Shown here: piece after piece, positions 8,824 to 16,829 of the stretch
Numbering within the stretch: position 1 is the stretch's first letter
Layout of the letters: each line of letters begins with the position of its first letter
Source of the DNA: Chryseobacterium daecheongense
Lineage (GTDB): Bacteria; Bacteroidota; Bacteroidia; Flavobacteriales; Weeksellaceae
Length of the DNA: 64,000 nt
Assembly: GCA_027920525.1 (NCBI GenBank)
Contig: CP115858.1
Coordinates: 3,968,001-4,032,000, forward strand
Direction of reading: 5' to 3'
The notes under the pieces: generated by a model
The model's database searches: none
The model's input: the letters and a program-made list of their open reading frames with translations, nothing else
What the model was told of the DNA's origin: nothing
Program-made: the position numbers and the translations under genes

Positions 8824-8855
8824 AAAAAGTCCTGTGAGATTTCACAGGACTTTTT
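8824..8855 (-). terminator. Terminator of the 8859-9668 gene
   Basis: 14-bp perfect arms (AAAAAGTCCTGTGA and complement) with a 4-nt loop, directly after the stop codon. Confidence 0.85.
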
Positions 8856-8858
8856 GAT

Positions 8859-9668
8859 TTATTTTTTAGTTTTTTCTACTCCTTTCCATTCATCGCCGGC
8901 TTTTCTGTACTGGCTTAAAATGAAAGTTTTAAAATCTGTTGTTTTATACTCGATGTTATCTGTATTTTGCTCAAACGGCATGATGTAATAGTAATCCACA
9001 TCTGTTTTATCGGTTTTGTTCCCTTTTTTTACAGAAGGAACATATTTTGAAAACTTATAGTTGGGAAGATATTGTTTTAGTGAAGCATAAAACTTTTTAT
9101 CTTCTTCACTCGGAATAATATCTACAATTTTAAAATCATCTTTTTTCTTGTCTATCCAAAGGTAATAAGTCTTTTCCTCCTGAGTTTTTCTATTCAGGGA
9201 ATTGAAGGCAAAAAGTTCTTTAGGCACCAATTCCTTGATTTTTTCAGGATCTACCTTTGTGAAGTACTCACCCTGAGAAGGATCAACATACGTTTCAAGA
9301 TTATACATTAAAACGGCATTGTTTTCAAAATTCTTATTCTTAAAGTATTGATTTAGAGATAATTCAGCTGTTTCGCGTAGTTCTTTTCCTCTGGCATCCA
9401 GCTTTTTGGTTGGATTCTGTGGGTTTACTTTTTTCACAAATTCATAGAGAACAACTGGCTTTACATCCTTAAGGTGCGGATAGGTTTTTAATTGTTCAGC
9501 TTTCGCAAGCCAGTAATATTGTTGATAATAATTTTCTTTTTCGTTGTCCTTTACAGTCTTATAAGTAAGTGCAAGTTTCTTTGAGTTAAGATATTTACCA
9601 AATTTACCCTGGCCAAAAGCAAAATTTATAGATAATAAAGCAAAAAAGATAGTAACGGTTCTTCTCAT
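8859..9668 (-). CDS. Secreted protein of unknown function
   Basis: 269 residues with a signal peptide (MRRTVTIFFALLSINFAFGQ, cleavage after FGQ). The mature part is lysine- and tyrosine-rich, with stretches such as NEKENYYQQYYWLAKAEQ and several KK/DK clusters. There are no cysteines and no recognisable motif. It is monocistronic: it has its own -7 box (9695-9702) and its own terminator. Probably periplasmic or cell-surface; function unknown. Confidence 0.75.
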   Translation of the reverse strand: MRRTVTIFFALLSINFAFGQGKFGKYLNSKKLALTYKTVKDNEKENYYQQYYWLAKAEQLKTYPHLKDVKPVVLYEFVKKVNPQNPTKKLDARGKELRETAELSLNQYFKNKNFENNAVLMYNLETYVDPSQGEYFTKVDPEKIKELVPKELFAFNSLNRKTQEEKTYYLWIDKKKDDFKIVDIIPSEEDKKFYASLKQYLPNYKFSKYVPSVKKGNKTDKTDVDYYYIMPFEQNTDNIEYKTTDFKTFILSQYRKAGDEWKGVEKTKK

Positions 9669-9694
9669 TTTATAATATTGATTTTTTCGTTTTC

Positions 9695-9702
9695 CAAATA
9701 TA
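9695..9702 (-). promoter_or_regulatory. -7 promoter box of the 8859-9668 gene
   Basis: TATATTTG (minus strand), 26 nt upstream of the ATG at 9668. Confidence 0.5.
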
Positions 9703-9773
9703 ATTATTTATTAGATACTATTTTTGATTGTTAGTTAAAATCTGTTAATATTATTGATGTTTATTCAAAAGAA

Positions 9774-9795
9774 AATCCTGTATTGCTACAGGATT
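9774..9795 (-). terminator. Hairpin downstream of asnB
   Basis: 9-bp perfect arms (AATCCTGTA and complement) and a 4-nt loop, followed by TTCTTTTG on the minus strand. It lies about 90 nt after the asnB stop, leaving a longish 3' untranslated region. Confidence 0.6.
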
Positions 9796-9884
9796 AATAA
9801 ATTTTAGTTCCCAAGGGTTTGAAAGGTGAGTTGGAAAATTTTTTACCAGGGTGTACAAAAACTCCTTTGATTATCCCCCCAATA

Positions 9885-11558
9885 TTATCCCTCATAAGAA
9901 GTTTCGTGTACTTTTACAGCCCTTCCGCTTGGATCGTTCATTTTCTTAAAAGCTTCATCCCATTCCAGTGCAATAGGAGTGGAACAAGCCACAGATGGTA
10001 CAGACGGAACTGTTGCTGCCGCCGTTTCACTTGGGAAATGTTCTTCAAAGATCGTTCTGTATCTGTATTCTTCTTTATTCTGAGGAGTGTTCAATGGAAA
10101 TCTGAATTTTGCATTCGCCATCATTTCGTCCGTAACCTCTTTCTCTGCCACTTCACGCAAGGTATCAATCCATGAATAGCCTACGCCATCGGAGAATTGC
10201 TCCTTTTGTCTCCAGACAATAGATTCCGGTAGGATATCTTCAAAAGCTTTTCTTAAAATCCATTTTTCTATTTTGCCATCAGCGGTATCAATCATTTTAT
10301 CTTTAGGGTTAATATTCATAGCAATGTCCATGAATTCTTTGTCAAGAAAGGGAACACGTCCTTCAATTCCCCAGCTCATCAATGCTTTGTTGGCTCTTAA
10401 ACAATCATAAAGGTGAAGTTTTCCTAATTTTCTTACTGTTTCATCGTGAAACTCTTTGGCATTCGGAGCTTTATGGAAATATAGATATCCGCCGAAAAGT
10501 TCATCAGAACCTTCACCTGATAGTACCATTTTAATGCCCATGGATTTGATTACTCTTGCTAAAAGATACATGGGAGTAGAAGCTCTTACGGTTGTTACGT
10601 CATAGGTTTCCAGATGATAAATTACATCGCGTATAGCATCTAGTCCTTCCTGAACGGTAAAATTAACTTCATGATGGACAGAGCCGATATGTTCTGCTGC
10701 TTTTTGTGCTGCTGTAAGATCAGGAGATCCTACTAACCCTACTGCGAAGCTATGCAGTCTCGGATACCATGCTTCCTGGGTATCTCCGCTTTCAATTCTT
10801 TGACGGGCAAATTTTGCAGTGATCGCTGAAATTACAGAAGAATCCAATCCTCCCGATAATAGTACTCCATAAGGAACGTCGCTCATAAGCTGTCTGTGAA
10901 CTGCATCTTCTAATCCTTGTCTCAGTTTTTGTATATCGCTCTCATTATCCTTCACATGATCAAAATCGGTCCAGTCTCTTGTGTACCATTGTTGAAGCTC
11001 CATACCGTCTTTACTGTAAATAAGGTGCCCCGGTAAAAAGGTTTCAATGGTTTTACAAATTCCTTCCAGTGCTTTTAATTCTGAAGCGATATAGAAGTTG
11101 CCGTTTCTGTCCCATCCCTGATAAAGCGGGCAGATTCCCATATGATCCCGCGCGATGAGATAAACATCATTTTTGATATCATATAACGAAAATGCGAAAA
11201 TACCATTAAGCTTTTCCAGGAAGTCTTTACCATACTTTTCGTAAAGTGCTAAAATAACTTCGCAATCGGATTGGGTTTGAAATTCATAGTTGGGAAATTC
11301 TTCCTTCAGTTCTCTGTGGTTATATATTTCTCCATTTACGGCTAAGACAATATTCCCATCTTTAGAAAATAAAGGCTGCTTTCCGGATGTAGGATCTACA
11401 ATGGCTAATCTTTCGTGAGAAAACACCACTTTTTCATTCTGAAAAACTCCACTCCAATCCGGACCTCTATGACGGATTTTTTTTGACATTTCCAAGACCT
11501 GAGGTCTTAATATTTCTGTTTTTTGTTTTGCGTCAAACAAACATACGATTCCACACAT
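9885..11558 (-). CDS. asnB: Asparagine synthetase B (glutamine-hydrolysing)
   Basis: 557 residues, the usual AsnB length. The N-terminal glutaminase domain begins MCGIVCLFD, with Cys2 as nucleophile, and continues with RHRGPDWSG and AVNGEIYNHRELK. The synthetase domain has the ATP pyrophosphatase loop LLSGGLDSSVISA near residues 230-243, then MVLSGEGSDELFGGYLY. It makes asparagine from aspartate, ATP and glutamine. A short Ala/Ser/Thr/Pro-rich stretch near residue 520 (TAAATVPSVPSVACST) precedes the normal ending ALEWDEAFKKMNDPSGRAV. Monocistronic. Confidence 0.96.
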   Translation of the reverse strand: MCGIVCLFDAKQKTEILRPQVLEMSKKIRHRGPDWSGVFQNEKVVFSHERLAIVDPTSGKQPLFSKDGNIVLAVNGEIYNHRELKEEFPNYEFQTQSDCEVILALYEKYGKDFLEKLNGIFAFSLYDIKNDVYLIARDHMGICPLYQGWDRNGNFYIASELKALEGICKTIETFLPGHLIYSKDGMELQQWYTRDWTDFDHVKDNESDIQKLRQGLEDAVHRQLMSDVPYGVLLSGGLDSSVISAITAKFARQRIESGDTQEAWYPRLHSFAVGLVGSPDLTAAQKAAEHIGSVHHEVNFTVQEGLDAIRDVIYHLETYDVTTVRASTPMYLLARVIKSMGIKMVLSGEGSDELFGGYLYFHKAPNAKEFHDETVRKLGKLHLYDCLRANKALMSWGIEGRVPFLDKEFMDIAMNINPKDKMIDTADGKIEKWILRKAFEDILPESIVWRQKEQFSDGVGYSWIDTLREVAEKEVTDEMMANAKFRFPLNTPQNKEEYRYRTIFEEHFPSETAAATVPSVPSVACSTPIALEWDEAFKKMNDPSGRAVKVHETSYEG

Positions 11559-11579
11559 TTTTTATCATTTATTTAGGAG

Positions 11580-11587
11580 CAAAAATA
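11580..11587 (-). promoter_or_regulatory. -7 promoter box of asnB
   Basis: TATTTTTG on the minus strand, 21 nt upstream of the asnB ATG. Confidence 0.55.
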
Positions 11588-11842
11588 GACTTGTAATTTA
11601 AAAAAGAAAACATTAATTAAATATAAGTTAATATTTTTAATTAAATAATCTATTTTAAAGAATTTAATTAATTAAATTGAATGATAAATATGATTTTGGT
11701 TAATATTTTTCTTACAGAAGAATACTATGTGTAGCTATACGAAATTAAAATGGGATATTTATTAATATATGGTAATTAATTATATGAATTTTTACTTTTA
11801 CTTTGTGGCTCGAAATAATTTTTTTTCATCATTTGTGTTTTT

Positions 11843-11872
11843 ACCTTCTTGTGATTAATATCACGAGAAGGT
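11843..11872. terminator. Hairpin after the GLPGLI-PNGase F gene
   Basis: Arms ACCTTCTtGTGAT/ATCACgAGAAGGT, 12 of 13 paired, with a TAAT loop, lie just past the stop at 11882. The T run follows the hairpin on the plus strand rather than the minus strand, so it is an atypical terminator for this gene. Confidence 0.45.
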
Positions 11873-11881
11873 TTTGTTTTT

Positions 11882-13546
11882 TTATTGAATTCCTAATAAA
11901 ACCCCGGAAACATTCCATGAACTGAAACTTGTGCCCTCTGTAGGGCCTTGAGGAATTTTGATCTGGATACTGTGTTTTCCGGCCTTTAAATCTCCCAATG
12001 AAATAAATTCTGGATTCGTAATAGTCCCGGGACACCAGTTTGATCTGCTTAAATCTGATGAAGAGAGTCCATCCGGAAAATTTCCTGATGCAGGGTTATA
12101 TAAACGGTATGAACCACAGTCTGTTCTCCATGGTGTAAAAGAGAAAATCATTTTTCCATCTACAAATATGGAATTGACTTTCGGAACGAACTCATCTCCG
12201 TTTTCCCATCCGCCATGGCCTGTCGTTATATAACGTAATTGCGCATTTTTCAGATCTTTTTTTAGAGTGAATTCTACGAAGAGTCCTTTCTCGGCATTAA
12301 ACATCGTGGAATAATCCTGTCCCGCCATTTCCATGATGTTGACGGTATTGAACAACGGAATTACAGTATTGTTTTTATAAACAGTCTGATCACTTTTATG
12401 AATCGTGATCTCCAGATTTACTGTATGTCCACCTTTATCATAGTTTCCTATAAAGGTTCCAATCCATAATTCTTTATCAGATAAAGAAGGCTTTAGTTCT
12501 GTAATATCCTGACGGTATGGACTGATTGTTTGCCAGTCTTTTCCTTTTAGCTGGATGTGGTTGAATTTTTGAATCCCAAATGCGGTAAAGAAGCGCATCA
12601 TTTCAATGCTCGGATCATAATTATCTGTAGGGATAATGCCATAATATTGCTTTCCATTTCCGTTTTCGTATACCGGAAGTGTTTTAGCACCTTTTTCCAG
12701 GCCATCAAAAAAGGATTGCGATTTATTCTGAGGAATAAAGAAAACGGTTCCTGTTCTGTCATAAGCATCACCATTGGATTGCTGTTTTAATTCAATGAAA
12801 ACATTTTCTCCTTCAGATATCTTTGGAAACTTTACCTTTTTTAAGATAATTGTTCCATTTGCAAATCTTTTTATCTTTTCGTTGGATTTGGATTCGTCCG
12901 AGAAGTTGATCATTTCGTTTTCAAAAACTTTCAAAGTAGTAAAGCGGCTTTTCCAAAGCTGGTCTTTGTAACCTAAAAGATCTGTAGAGGTAATGGGCCC
13001 TTTAATGATATCCGCAATATTGGTTTTTTTTACTTTTTTAATAGAAGTGGCAGTAATCAGAGAATTTTTATTTCTTTCAATTTCCAGAACCAATCCCAGG
13101 TTTTGTCCTAGCACTGAAGGTCCGCCACTTATCTTTAAATCTCCTGTGTACCAGATTTCTATGGTGTTGGAGTTGATTTTAGTGACAGCCTTCCGGCAGG
13201 TGTAGCCGAGAATTTTTTTTGTTTCATTGGTTAATTCAAAGGTCTGTTTGGCTACTGATTCTTTATCGGCAGTAGAAATAATCTCATCAGGCTTTAAAAA
13301 CCCGTATGATACAATTGTATTTGAAGGTTTTTCAATTTTTGTAATTTCAAACGGATATTCGCTCTTTTGTTCCCTGATAGAGTTATTAAGGATAAAGTTT
13401 TCACTGCCGTTAACCCATATAAAAGTCGGTGACTGCTCTGTCTGTATTTTTCCGTTGTAAGAATTGGTATACTGGATTTCATAGGTTTGGGCAGATGAAA
13501 CATAATACAGAAAAGCAAAGAAAGCAAATAAAAATCGTTTACACAT
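11882..13546 (-). CDS. Secreted GLPGLI-like protein with C-terminal peptide-N-glycosidase F (PNGase F) domains
   Basis: 554 residues from the ATG at 13546 (MCKRFLFAFFAFLYYVSSAQ, signal peptide). Residues about 20-190 resemble GLPGLI proteins (ILGYTCRKA, IEIWYTGDLKISGGPSVLG, GLVLEIERN). From about 235 the protein resembles PNGase F: GDAYDRTGTVFF corresponds to CDEWDRYANVYV, placing D263 at catalytic Asp60, and ITTGHGG..NGDEFVPK places E452 at catalytic Glu206; NWCPGTITNPEFI matches GWCPGMAVP. The Glu118 region (YDKGGHTVNLEI) shows no clear Glu. PNGase F cleaves N-glycans from asparagine. I reject the upstream ATG because the -7 box at 13564 would leave it untranscribed. Alignments were done by eye. 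Confidence 0.85.
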   Translation of the reverse strand: MCKRFLFAFFAFLYYVSSAQTYEIQYTNSYNGKIQTEQSPTFIWVNGSENFILNNSIREQKSEYPFEITKIEKPSNTIVSYGFLKPDEIISTADKESVAKQTFELTNETKKILGYTCRKAVTKINSNTIEIWYTGDLKISGGPSVLGQNLGLVLEIERNKNSLITATSIKKVKKTNIADIIKGPITSTDLLGYKDQLWKSRFTTLKVFENEMINFSDESKSNEKIKRFANGTIILKKVKFPKISEGENVFIELKQQSNGDAYDRTGTVFFIPQNKSQSFFDGLEKGAKTLPVYENGNGKQYYGIIPTDNYDPSIEMMRFFTAFGIQKFNHIQLKGKDWQTISPYRQDITELKPSLSDKELWIGTFIGNYDKGGHTVNLEITIHKSDQTVYKNNTVIPLFNTVNIMEMAGQDYSTMFNAEKGLFVEFTLKKDLKNAQLRYITTGHGGWENGDEFVPKVNSIFVDGKMIFSFTPWRTDCGSYRLYNPASGNFPDGLSSSDLSRSNWCPGTITNPEFISLGDLKAGKHSIQIKIPQGPTEGTSFSSWNVSGVLLGIQ

Positions 13547-13563
13547 GTGCGGGTGGTTTATCA

Positions 13564-13571
13564 CAAATATA
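13564..13571 (-). promoter_or_regulatory. -7 promoter box of the GLPGLI-PNGase F gene
   Basis: TATATTTG (minus strand), 17 nt upstream of the ATG at 13546. It overlaps the alternative upstream ATG, which argues against that start. Confidence 0.5.
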
Positions 13572-13692
13572 CAATGTCTTACAAATGTCTACCTGTAAAT
13601 TCAATGGCATTTCATGAATAGGTATTCCAAGGATACGAAATGTTACGAATATTGAGAAATTTTTTTTTTGATTAATGATGTATTGTAAAAAA

Positions 13693-13717
13693 AACTACTC
13701 CAGAAAATGGAGTAGTT
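13693..13717 (-). terminator. Terminator of the RNA methyltransferase gene
   Basis: 10-bp perfect arms (AACTACTCCA and complement) with a 5-nt loop and a run of seven T on the minus strand. Confidence 0.88.
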
Positions 13718-13741
13718 AGTATATTTATAATGTAAGGCTGG

Positions 13742-14947
13742 TTAGGCTAACCTTTCTATAAGAGCCATATAGAATCCGTCATATCCTTCGCTAGGCATTA
13801 CTTTTTCGTCTTTAATAAGTTTGAAGTCCGGGTTGTTTTTAAGGAATTCCTTAACCTGTCCGGTGTTTTCAGAAGGCAAAATAGAGCATGTGGCATACAC
13901 CATTTTTCCACCTTTTTTAAGGATTTTAGAATAATCCTGAAGGATCTGTTGTTGTTCCAGTTTGATTCTATCAATGAAATCCTGGTCGATTTTCCATTTA
14001 CTGTCAGGATTTCTTTTTAAAACTCCTAAGCCTGAGCAAGGAGCATCAATAAGAAGCCTGTCTGCTTTTTCGTGAAGACGTTTGATCACTTTATTGTCCG
14101 CGATCATACGGGTTTCAATATTATGAGCGCCTGCTCTTTTGGCACGGCGTTTTAGTTCTGCTAGTTTCCATTCAAAGATATCCAAAGCGATGATCTGTCC
14201 TTTATTTTGCATTAGTGCTGCGAGGTGAAGTGTTTTTCCTCCTGCTCCTGCACATGCATCAACTACTCTTTGTCCTTCTTTTACATCAAGGAAATATCCT
14301 ATTTTTTGTGAAGAAGCATCCTGAACTTCAAATAATCCTTCTTTAAAAGCTGTTGTTAAAAAAACATTCTTTTTTTCTTCCAGCTGTACAGCGTCCTGAT
14401 AATTTCTCACGGTAAAAGAGATGATACCTTCATCAGATAGATCGGAGATCAGTTCTCTGGGCGTTGTTTTAAGAGAATTTGCTCTCAAAACAGTAGGAGC
14501 CTGCTCATTTAAAGCTCTCATTTCCTTTTCCCAGCCAGCGCCTAATTCTTTTTCAAGGGTTTCAGCCAGCCATTCAGGAATAGAGTGCTCAATAGCTTTT
14601 GTAGGAACAGTATCTTTTTTTAGCTTTGTAATGATATCAGCGATTTTTATCCCGTCGAACTCTTCAAACTTTTTATAGTTTGTTTTGCTCCAAAGCAAAT
14701 AAGCAAGAATGAGTTTGTATATGTTATTCGGTTTTACACCTTCTCCCATATAATACTCCAAACGCTTTTTCCAACGGATGATATTGTAAAAAATCTCAGA
14801 AACAACGGCTCTGTCCTGACTTCCCCATTTTCTGTGAGCCTTTAAAAGTCTTTCAATAACTTTATCAGCGTATTTGTTTTTTTCAAAAAATGTCTCCTGT
14901 AGGGCATCGTGAATTCCGATTGCCAGGTTTCTGTGAATAAGTTCCAT
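13742..14947 (-). CDS. RsmB/NOL1/NOP2/Sun-family RNA (cytosine-5) methyltransferase
   Basis: 401 residues from MELIHRNLAIG. The N-terminal helical domain (NusB-like in RsmB) covers roughly residues 1-130. The SAM-binding core shows VDACAGAGGKTLHLAALM (motif I), IALDIFEWKLAELKRRAKRAG, and the signature catalytic motifs DAPCSGLGVLKRNPDSKW and YATCSILPSENTGQV, each with a cysteine used to bind and release the cytosine. It methylates C5 of a cytosine, probably in 16S rRNA. I chose the ATG at 14947 because the -7 box at 14973-14980 lies between it and the upstream ATG. Confidence 0.92.
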   Translation of the reverse strand: MELIHRNLAIGIHDALQETFFEKNKYADKVIERLLKAHRKWGSQDRAVVSEIFYNIIRWKKRLEYYMGEGVKPNNIYKLILAYLLWSKTNYKKFEEFDGIKIADIITKLKKDTVPTKAIEHSIPEWLAETLEKELGAGWEKEMRALNEQAPTVLRANSLKTTPRELISDLSDEGIISFTVRNYQDAVQLEEKKNVFLTTAFKEGLFEVQDASSQKIGYFLDVKEGQRVVDACAGAGGKTLHLAALMQNKGQIIALDIFEWKLAELKRRAKRAGAHNIETRMIADNKVIKRLHEKADRLLIDAPCSGLGVLKRNPDSKWKIDQDFIDRIKLEQQQILQDYSKILKKGGKMVYATCSILPSENTGQVKEFLKNNPDFKLIKDEKVMPSEGYDGFYMALIERLA

Positions 14948-14972
14948 AATTGCTTCTGCTGTTTTCAATCTG

Positions 14973-14980
14973 CAAAAGTA
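14973..14980 (-). promoter_or_regulatory. -7 promoter box of the RNA methyltransferase gene
   Basis: TACTTTTG on the minus strand, 25 nt upstream of the ATG at 14947; it decides the start choice. Confidence 0.55.
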
Positions 14981-15120
14981 CAAATTATAGTTGAGATTTG
15001 AGATTGATGAAGGAGATGGGAAACAGGAGGTACGATAGATGTTGATAGTTAATACATAAATAGATAAATAGGGTGGGTGATTTTTCTCCCGATACCTGAT
15101 CTTATCTCTAAACCTTTCTG

Positions 15121-15152
15121 TTGACTTGATCCTTTAAAAAACTCTACCTTTG
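15121..15152 (+). promoter_or_regulatory. Promoter (-33 and -7) of the PhnA/YjdM gene
   Basis: TTG at 15121-15123 and TACCTTTG at 15145-15152 are separated by 21 nt, the normal Bacteroidota layout. The ATG follows 14 nt after the -7 box. Confidence 0.65.
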
Positions 15153-15166
15153 CAAAAAATTAAAAT

Positions 15167-15511
15167 ATGAGTGATATTGTTCTTTGTCCGAAGTGTGGTT
15201 CCGAATTTACTTATCCTAGCGACAACATGACGGTTTGTTCCCAGTGTTTTTATGAATGGAATGCTGATGAGGCAGCTGCGGAAACAGCCAATGAAGGCAA
15301 GATACTTGATTCCAATGGAAATGAGTTACAGGATGGTGATTCTGTAGTGGTTATCAAGGACCTGCCGGTAAAAGGAGCTCCAAAACCTGTAAAAGCGGGA
15401 ACAAAGGTGAAAAATATCCGTCTGAGACCTGATAGTGACCATAATATCGATTGTAAAATTGACGGCTTTGGTTCGATGGCTTTGAAATCAGAGTTTGTTA
15501 AGAAAGCGTAA
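15167..15511 (+). CDS. PhnA/YjdM-type zinc-ribbon protein
   Basis: 114 residues. The N-terminus has a four-cysteine zinc ribbon ([26 protein letters not shown]) and the C-terminus the PhnA domain ([23 protein letters not shown] ... [20 protein letters not shown]). The name PhnA comes from the E. coli alkylphosphonate locus, but the protein (now YjdM) is not a phosphonoacetate hydrolase; its function is unknown. Monocistronic, with a good promoter and a terminator. Confidence 0.93.
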   Translation: MSDIVLCPKCGSEFTYPSDNMTVCSQCFYEWNADEAAAETANEGKILDSNGNELQDGDSVVVIKDLPVKGAPKPVKAGTKVKNIRLRPDSDHNIDCKIDGFGSMALKSEFVKKA

Positions 15512-15818
15512 ACCTGATAATATATTCATTGATGCGTCTTTAGGGACGCATTTTTGATATGTAAGAAGTTATAGGAAACAAAAAAAGGAAAAGATTGGAC
15601 AGTGTAATCTTTCAAAGACTAGATTGCAGGATTCTGCTAATGTTCGTCCAGGAGGCAGAAAGAGAATTAACCAAAAGTTTCCTTATGCTATAGAATTACA
15701 AATGTAATAAAAAGTTTTAAAAATGAATTTCCGAAATCCGGACTTTTATCCACAAACTAACAATAAGCATATTAAGAATATGTTAATTTTGTTTTTTCCG
15801 CCATTTAGCAGTTCGGCT
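15512..15818. other. Gene-free interval between yjdM-like gene and ABC ATPase
   Basis: 307 nt. Apart from the terminator at 15532-15556 and a short inverted repeat CATATT-AAG-AATATG at 15769-15783, I see no gene. The longest reading frame I found is 17 codons. The middle part (about 15580-15720) is less AT-rich than neighbouring spacers and could be a decayed coding remnant or a small RNA, but nothing in it is recognisable. Confidence 0.5.
15532..15556 (+). terminator. Terminator of the PhnA/YjdM gene
   Basis: 7-bp arms (ATGCGTC and complement) followed by a short T run, 20 nt past the stop. Confidence 0.7.
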
Positions 15819-16754
15819 TTATGCAAAGACAATTTTAACGGGGCCTTCAATCTTGCTGTTGGTATATAAAACGAGATCCTTTTCCTTTGCTCTTACTTTA
15901 TTCCAATAATGGTTACCGGCAAACCTGCTCTCCAGAACTTCTGCATCCATACCGTTTTCCGAAACTTTAATTTCATGCGGGTAATAGGAAAATTTAGAGA
16001 TCCCAAAATTCTTCATTTCATGATCGGTGAAAATATTTACTTCCCCAAAAAGTTTAGCAACATAAGGATTGTAAGGTTCTTTGTAAGTTTCTTCCGGATG
16101 GGTGTTTTGGATCAGTCTTCCACTTTGAAGAACAACGATCTGGTCTACCCAAGGTATAATATCCTGAAGTTCATGAGTTGAGATGATTAAGGAAATGTTA
16201 TGTTGCTTTACATACCTGAAAAGCCTTTCCCGAAGTTCTATTTTTCTTGGAAAATCAATATTACTAAAAGGTTCGTCCAGGATCAGGAGCTTAGGCAATA
16301 TAGACAAAGCACGCGCAATAGCAACTCTTTGCTGCTGTCCGCCACTTAAATTTTTTGGGAAAACATCAGCATATTCCTGCAGGCCTACTACTTCAAGAAG
16401 TTCATGAACGGTTTCTCTTTTTTTTGATAGATTGATATTTGAAATAAACTTACCCACATTGTCTGCAACGGTGGAATAAGGCATCAGGTCAAAATTCTGT
16501 GCAACAAATTTCATTTGAGGTTCTCCGGGAACAAGATTGCCTTTCGGGCCCATAAGTGGAGTGCCGTCAAAAATAATTTCACCGCCTTCCCAGTCTAAAA
16601 GTCCATAAATTAAATTTAATAATGTAGATTTTCCACAGCCGCTTTCACCGGCCAGGGCAATGATTTTCCCTTCCTCAAATCGTATATTGAGGTTTTGAAA
16701 AAGAGGCTGGTCTTTACGATGTGAAAAATAAAGATTGTTTATCTCTAATAGCAT
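15819..16754 (-). CDS. ABC transporter ATP-binding protein (orphan)
   Basis: 311 residues with a complete nucleotide-binding domain: Walker A GESGCGKST near residue 36, Q-loop VAQNFDLMPYSTV, signature LSGGQQQRVAIARAL, Walker B LLILDEPFSNID, and H-loop ISTHEL. The last roughly 80 residues form an extension resembling the C-terminal regulatory part of CUT/Fe3+-type ATPases. No permease or binding protein gene is next to it, so its transporter cannot be named. The -7 box sits only 4 nt upstream of the ATG, suggesting a leaderless mRNA. Confidence 0.88.
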   Translation of the reverse strand: MLLEINNLYFSHRKDQPLFQNLNIRFEEGKIIALAGESGCGKSTLLNLIYGLLDWEGGEIIFDGTPLMGPKGNLVPGEPQMKFVAQNFDLMPYSTVADNVGKFISNINLSKKRETVHELLEVVGLQEYADVFPKNLSGGQQQRVAIARALSILPKLLILDEPFSNIDFPRKIELRERLFRYVKQHNISLIISTHELQDIIPWVDQIVVLQSGRLIQNTHPEETYKEPYNPYVAKLFGEVNIFTDHEMKNFGISKFSYYPHEIKVSENGMDAEVLESRFAGNHYWNKVRAKEKDLVLYTNSKIEGPVKIVFA

Positions 16755-16758
16755 ATTA

Positions 16759-16766
16759 CAAATGTA
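16759..16766 (-). promoter_or_regulatory. -7 promoter box touching the ABC ATPase start
   Basis: TACATTTG (minus strand) ends 4 nt before the ATG at 16754. With the usual distance from -7 box to transcription start, the mRNA would begin at or near the start codon. Confidence 0.55.
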
Positions 16767-16829
16767 GTATTTTTAAAAAAGAATTATTTTTTTTATTATC
16801 TTAGCGAACGTAATAAAAAAATATCAAAA

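Larger units (their letters stand above)
11559..11881 (-). other. Gene-free interval upstream of asnB
   Basis: 323 nt without a gene and very AT-rich. It holds the asnB -7 box (11580-11587) and a hairpin (11843-11872). I see no other recognisable element. Confidence 0.6.

Noticed and set aside
13740..13753. IdeR/DtxR-like palindrome GGTTAG-G-CTAACC
   Set aside because: It lies at the 3' end of the RNA methyltransferase coding region, away from any start codon; probably coincidence.
15640..15693. 17-codon ATG frame in the 15512-15818 spacer
   Set aside because: Too short, without a promoter box or ribosome binding site pattern and without protein-like features.
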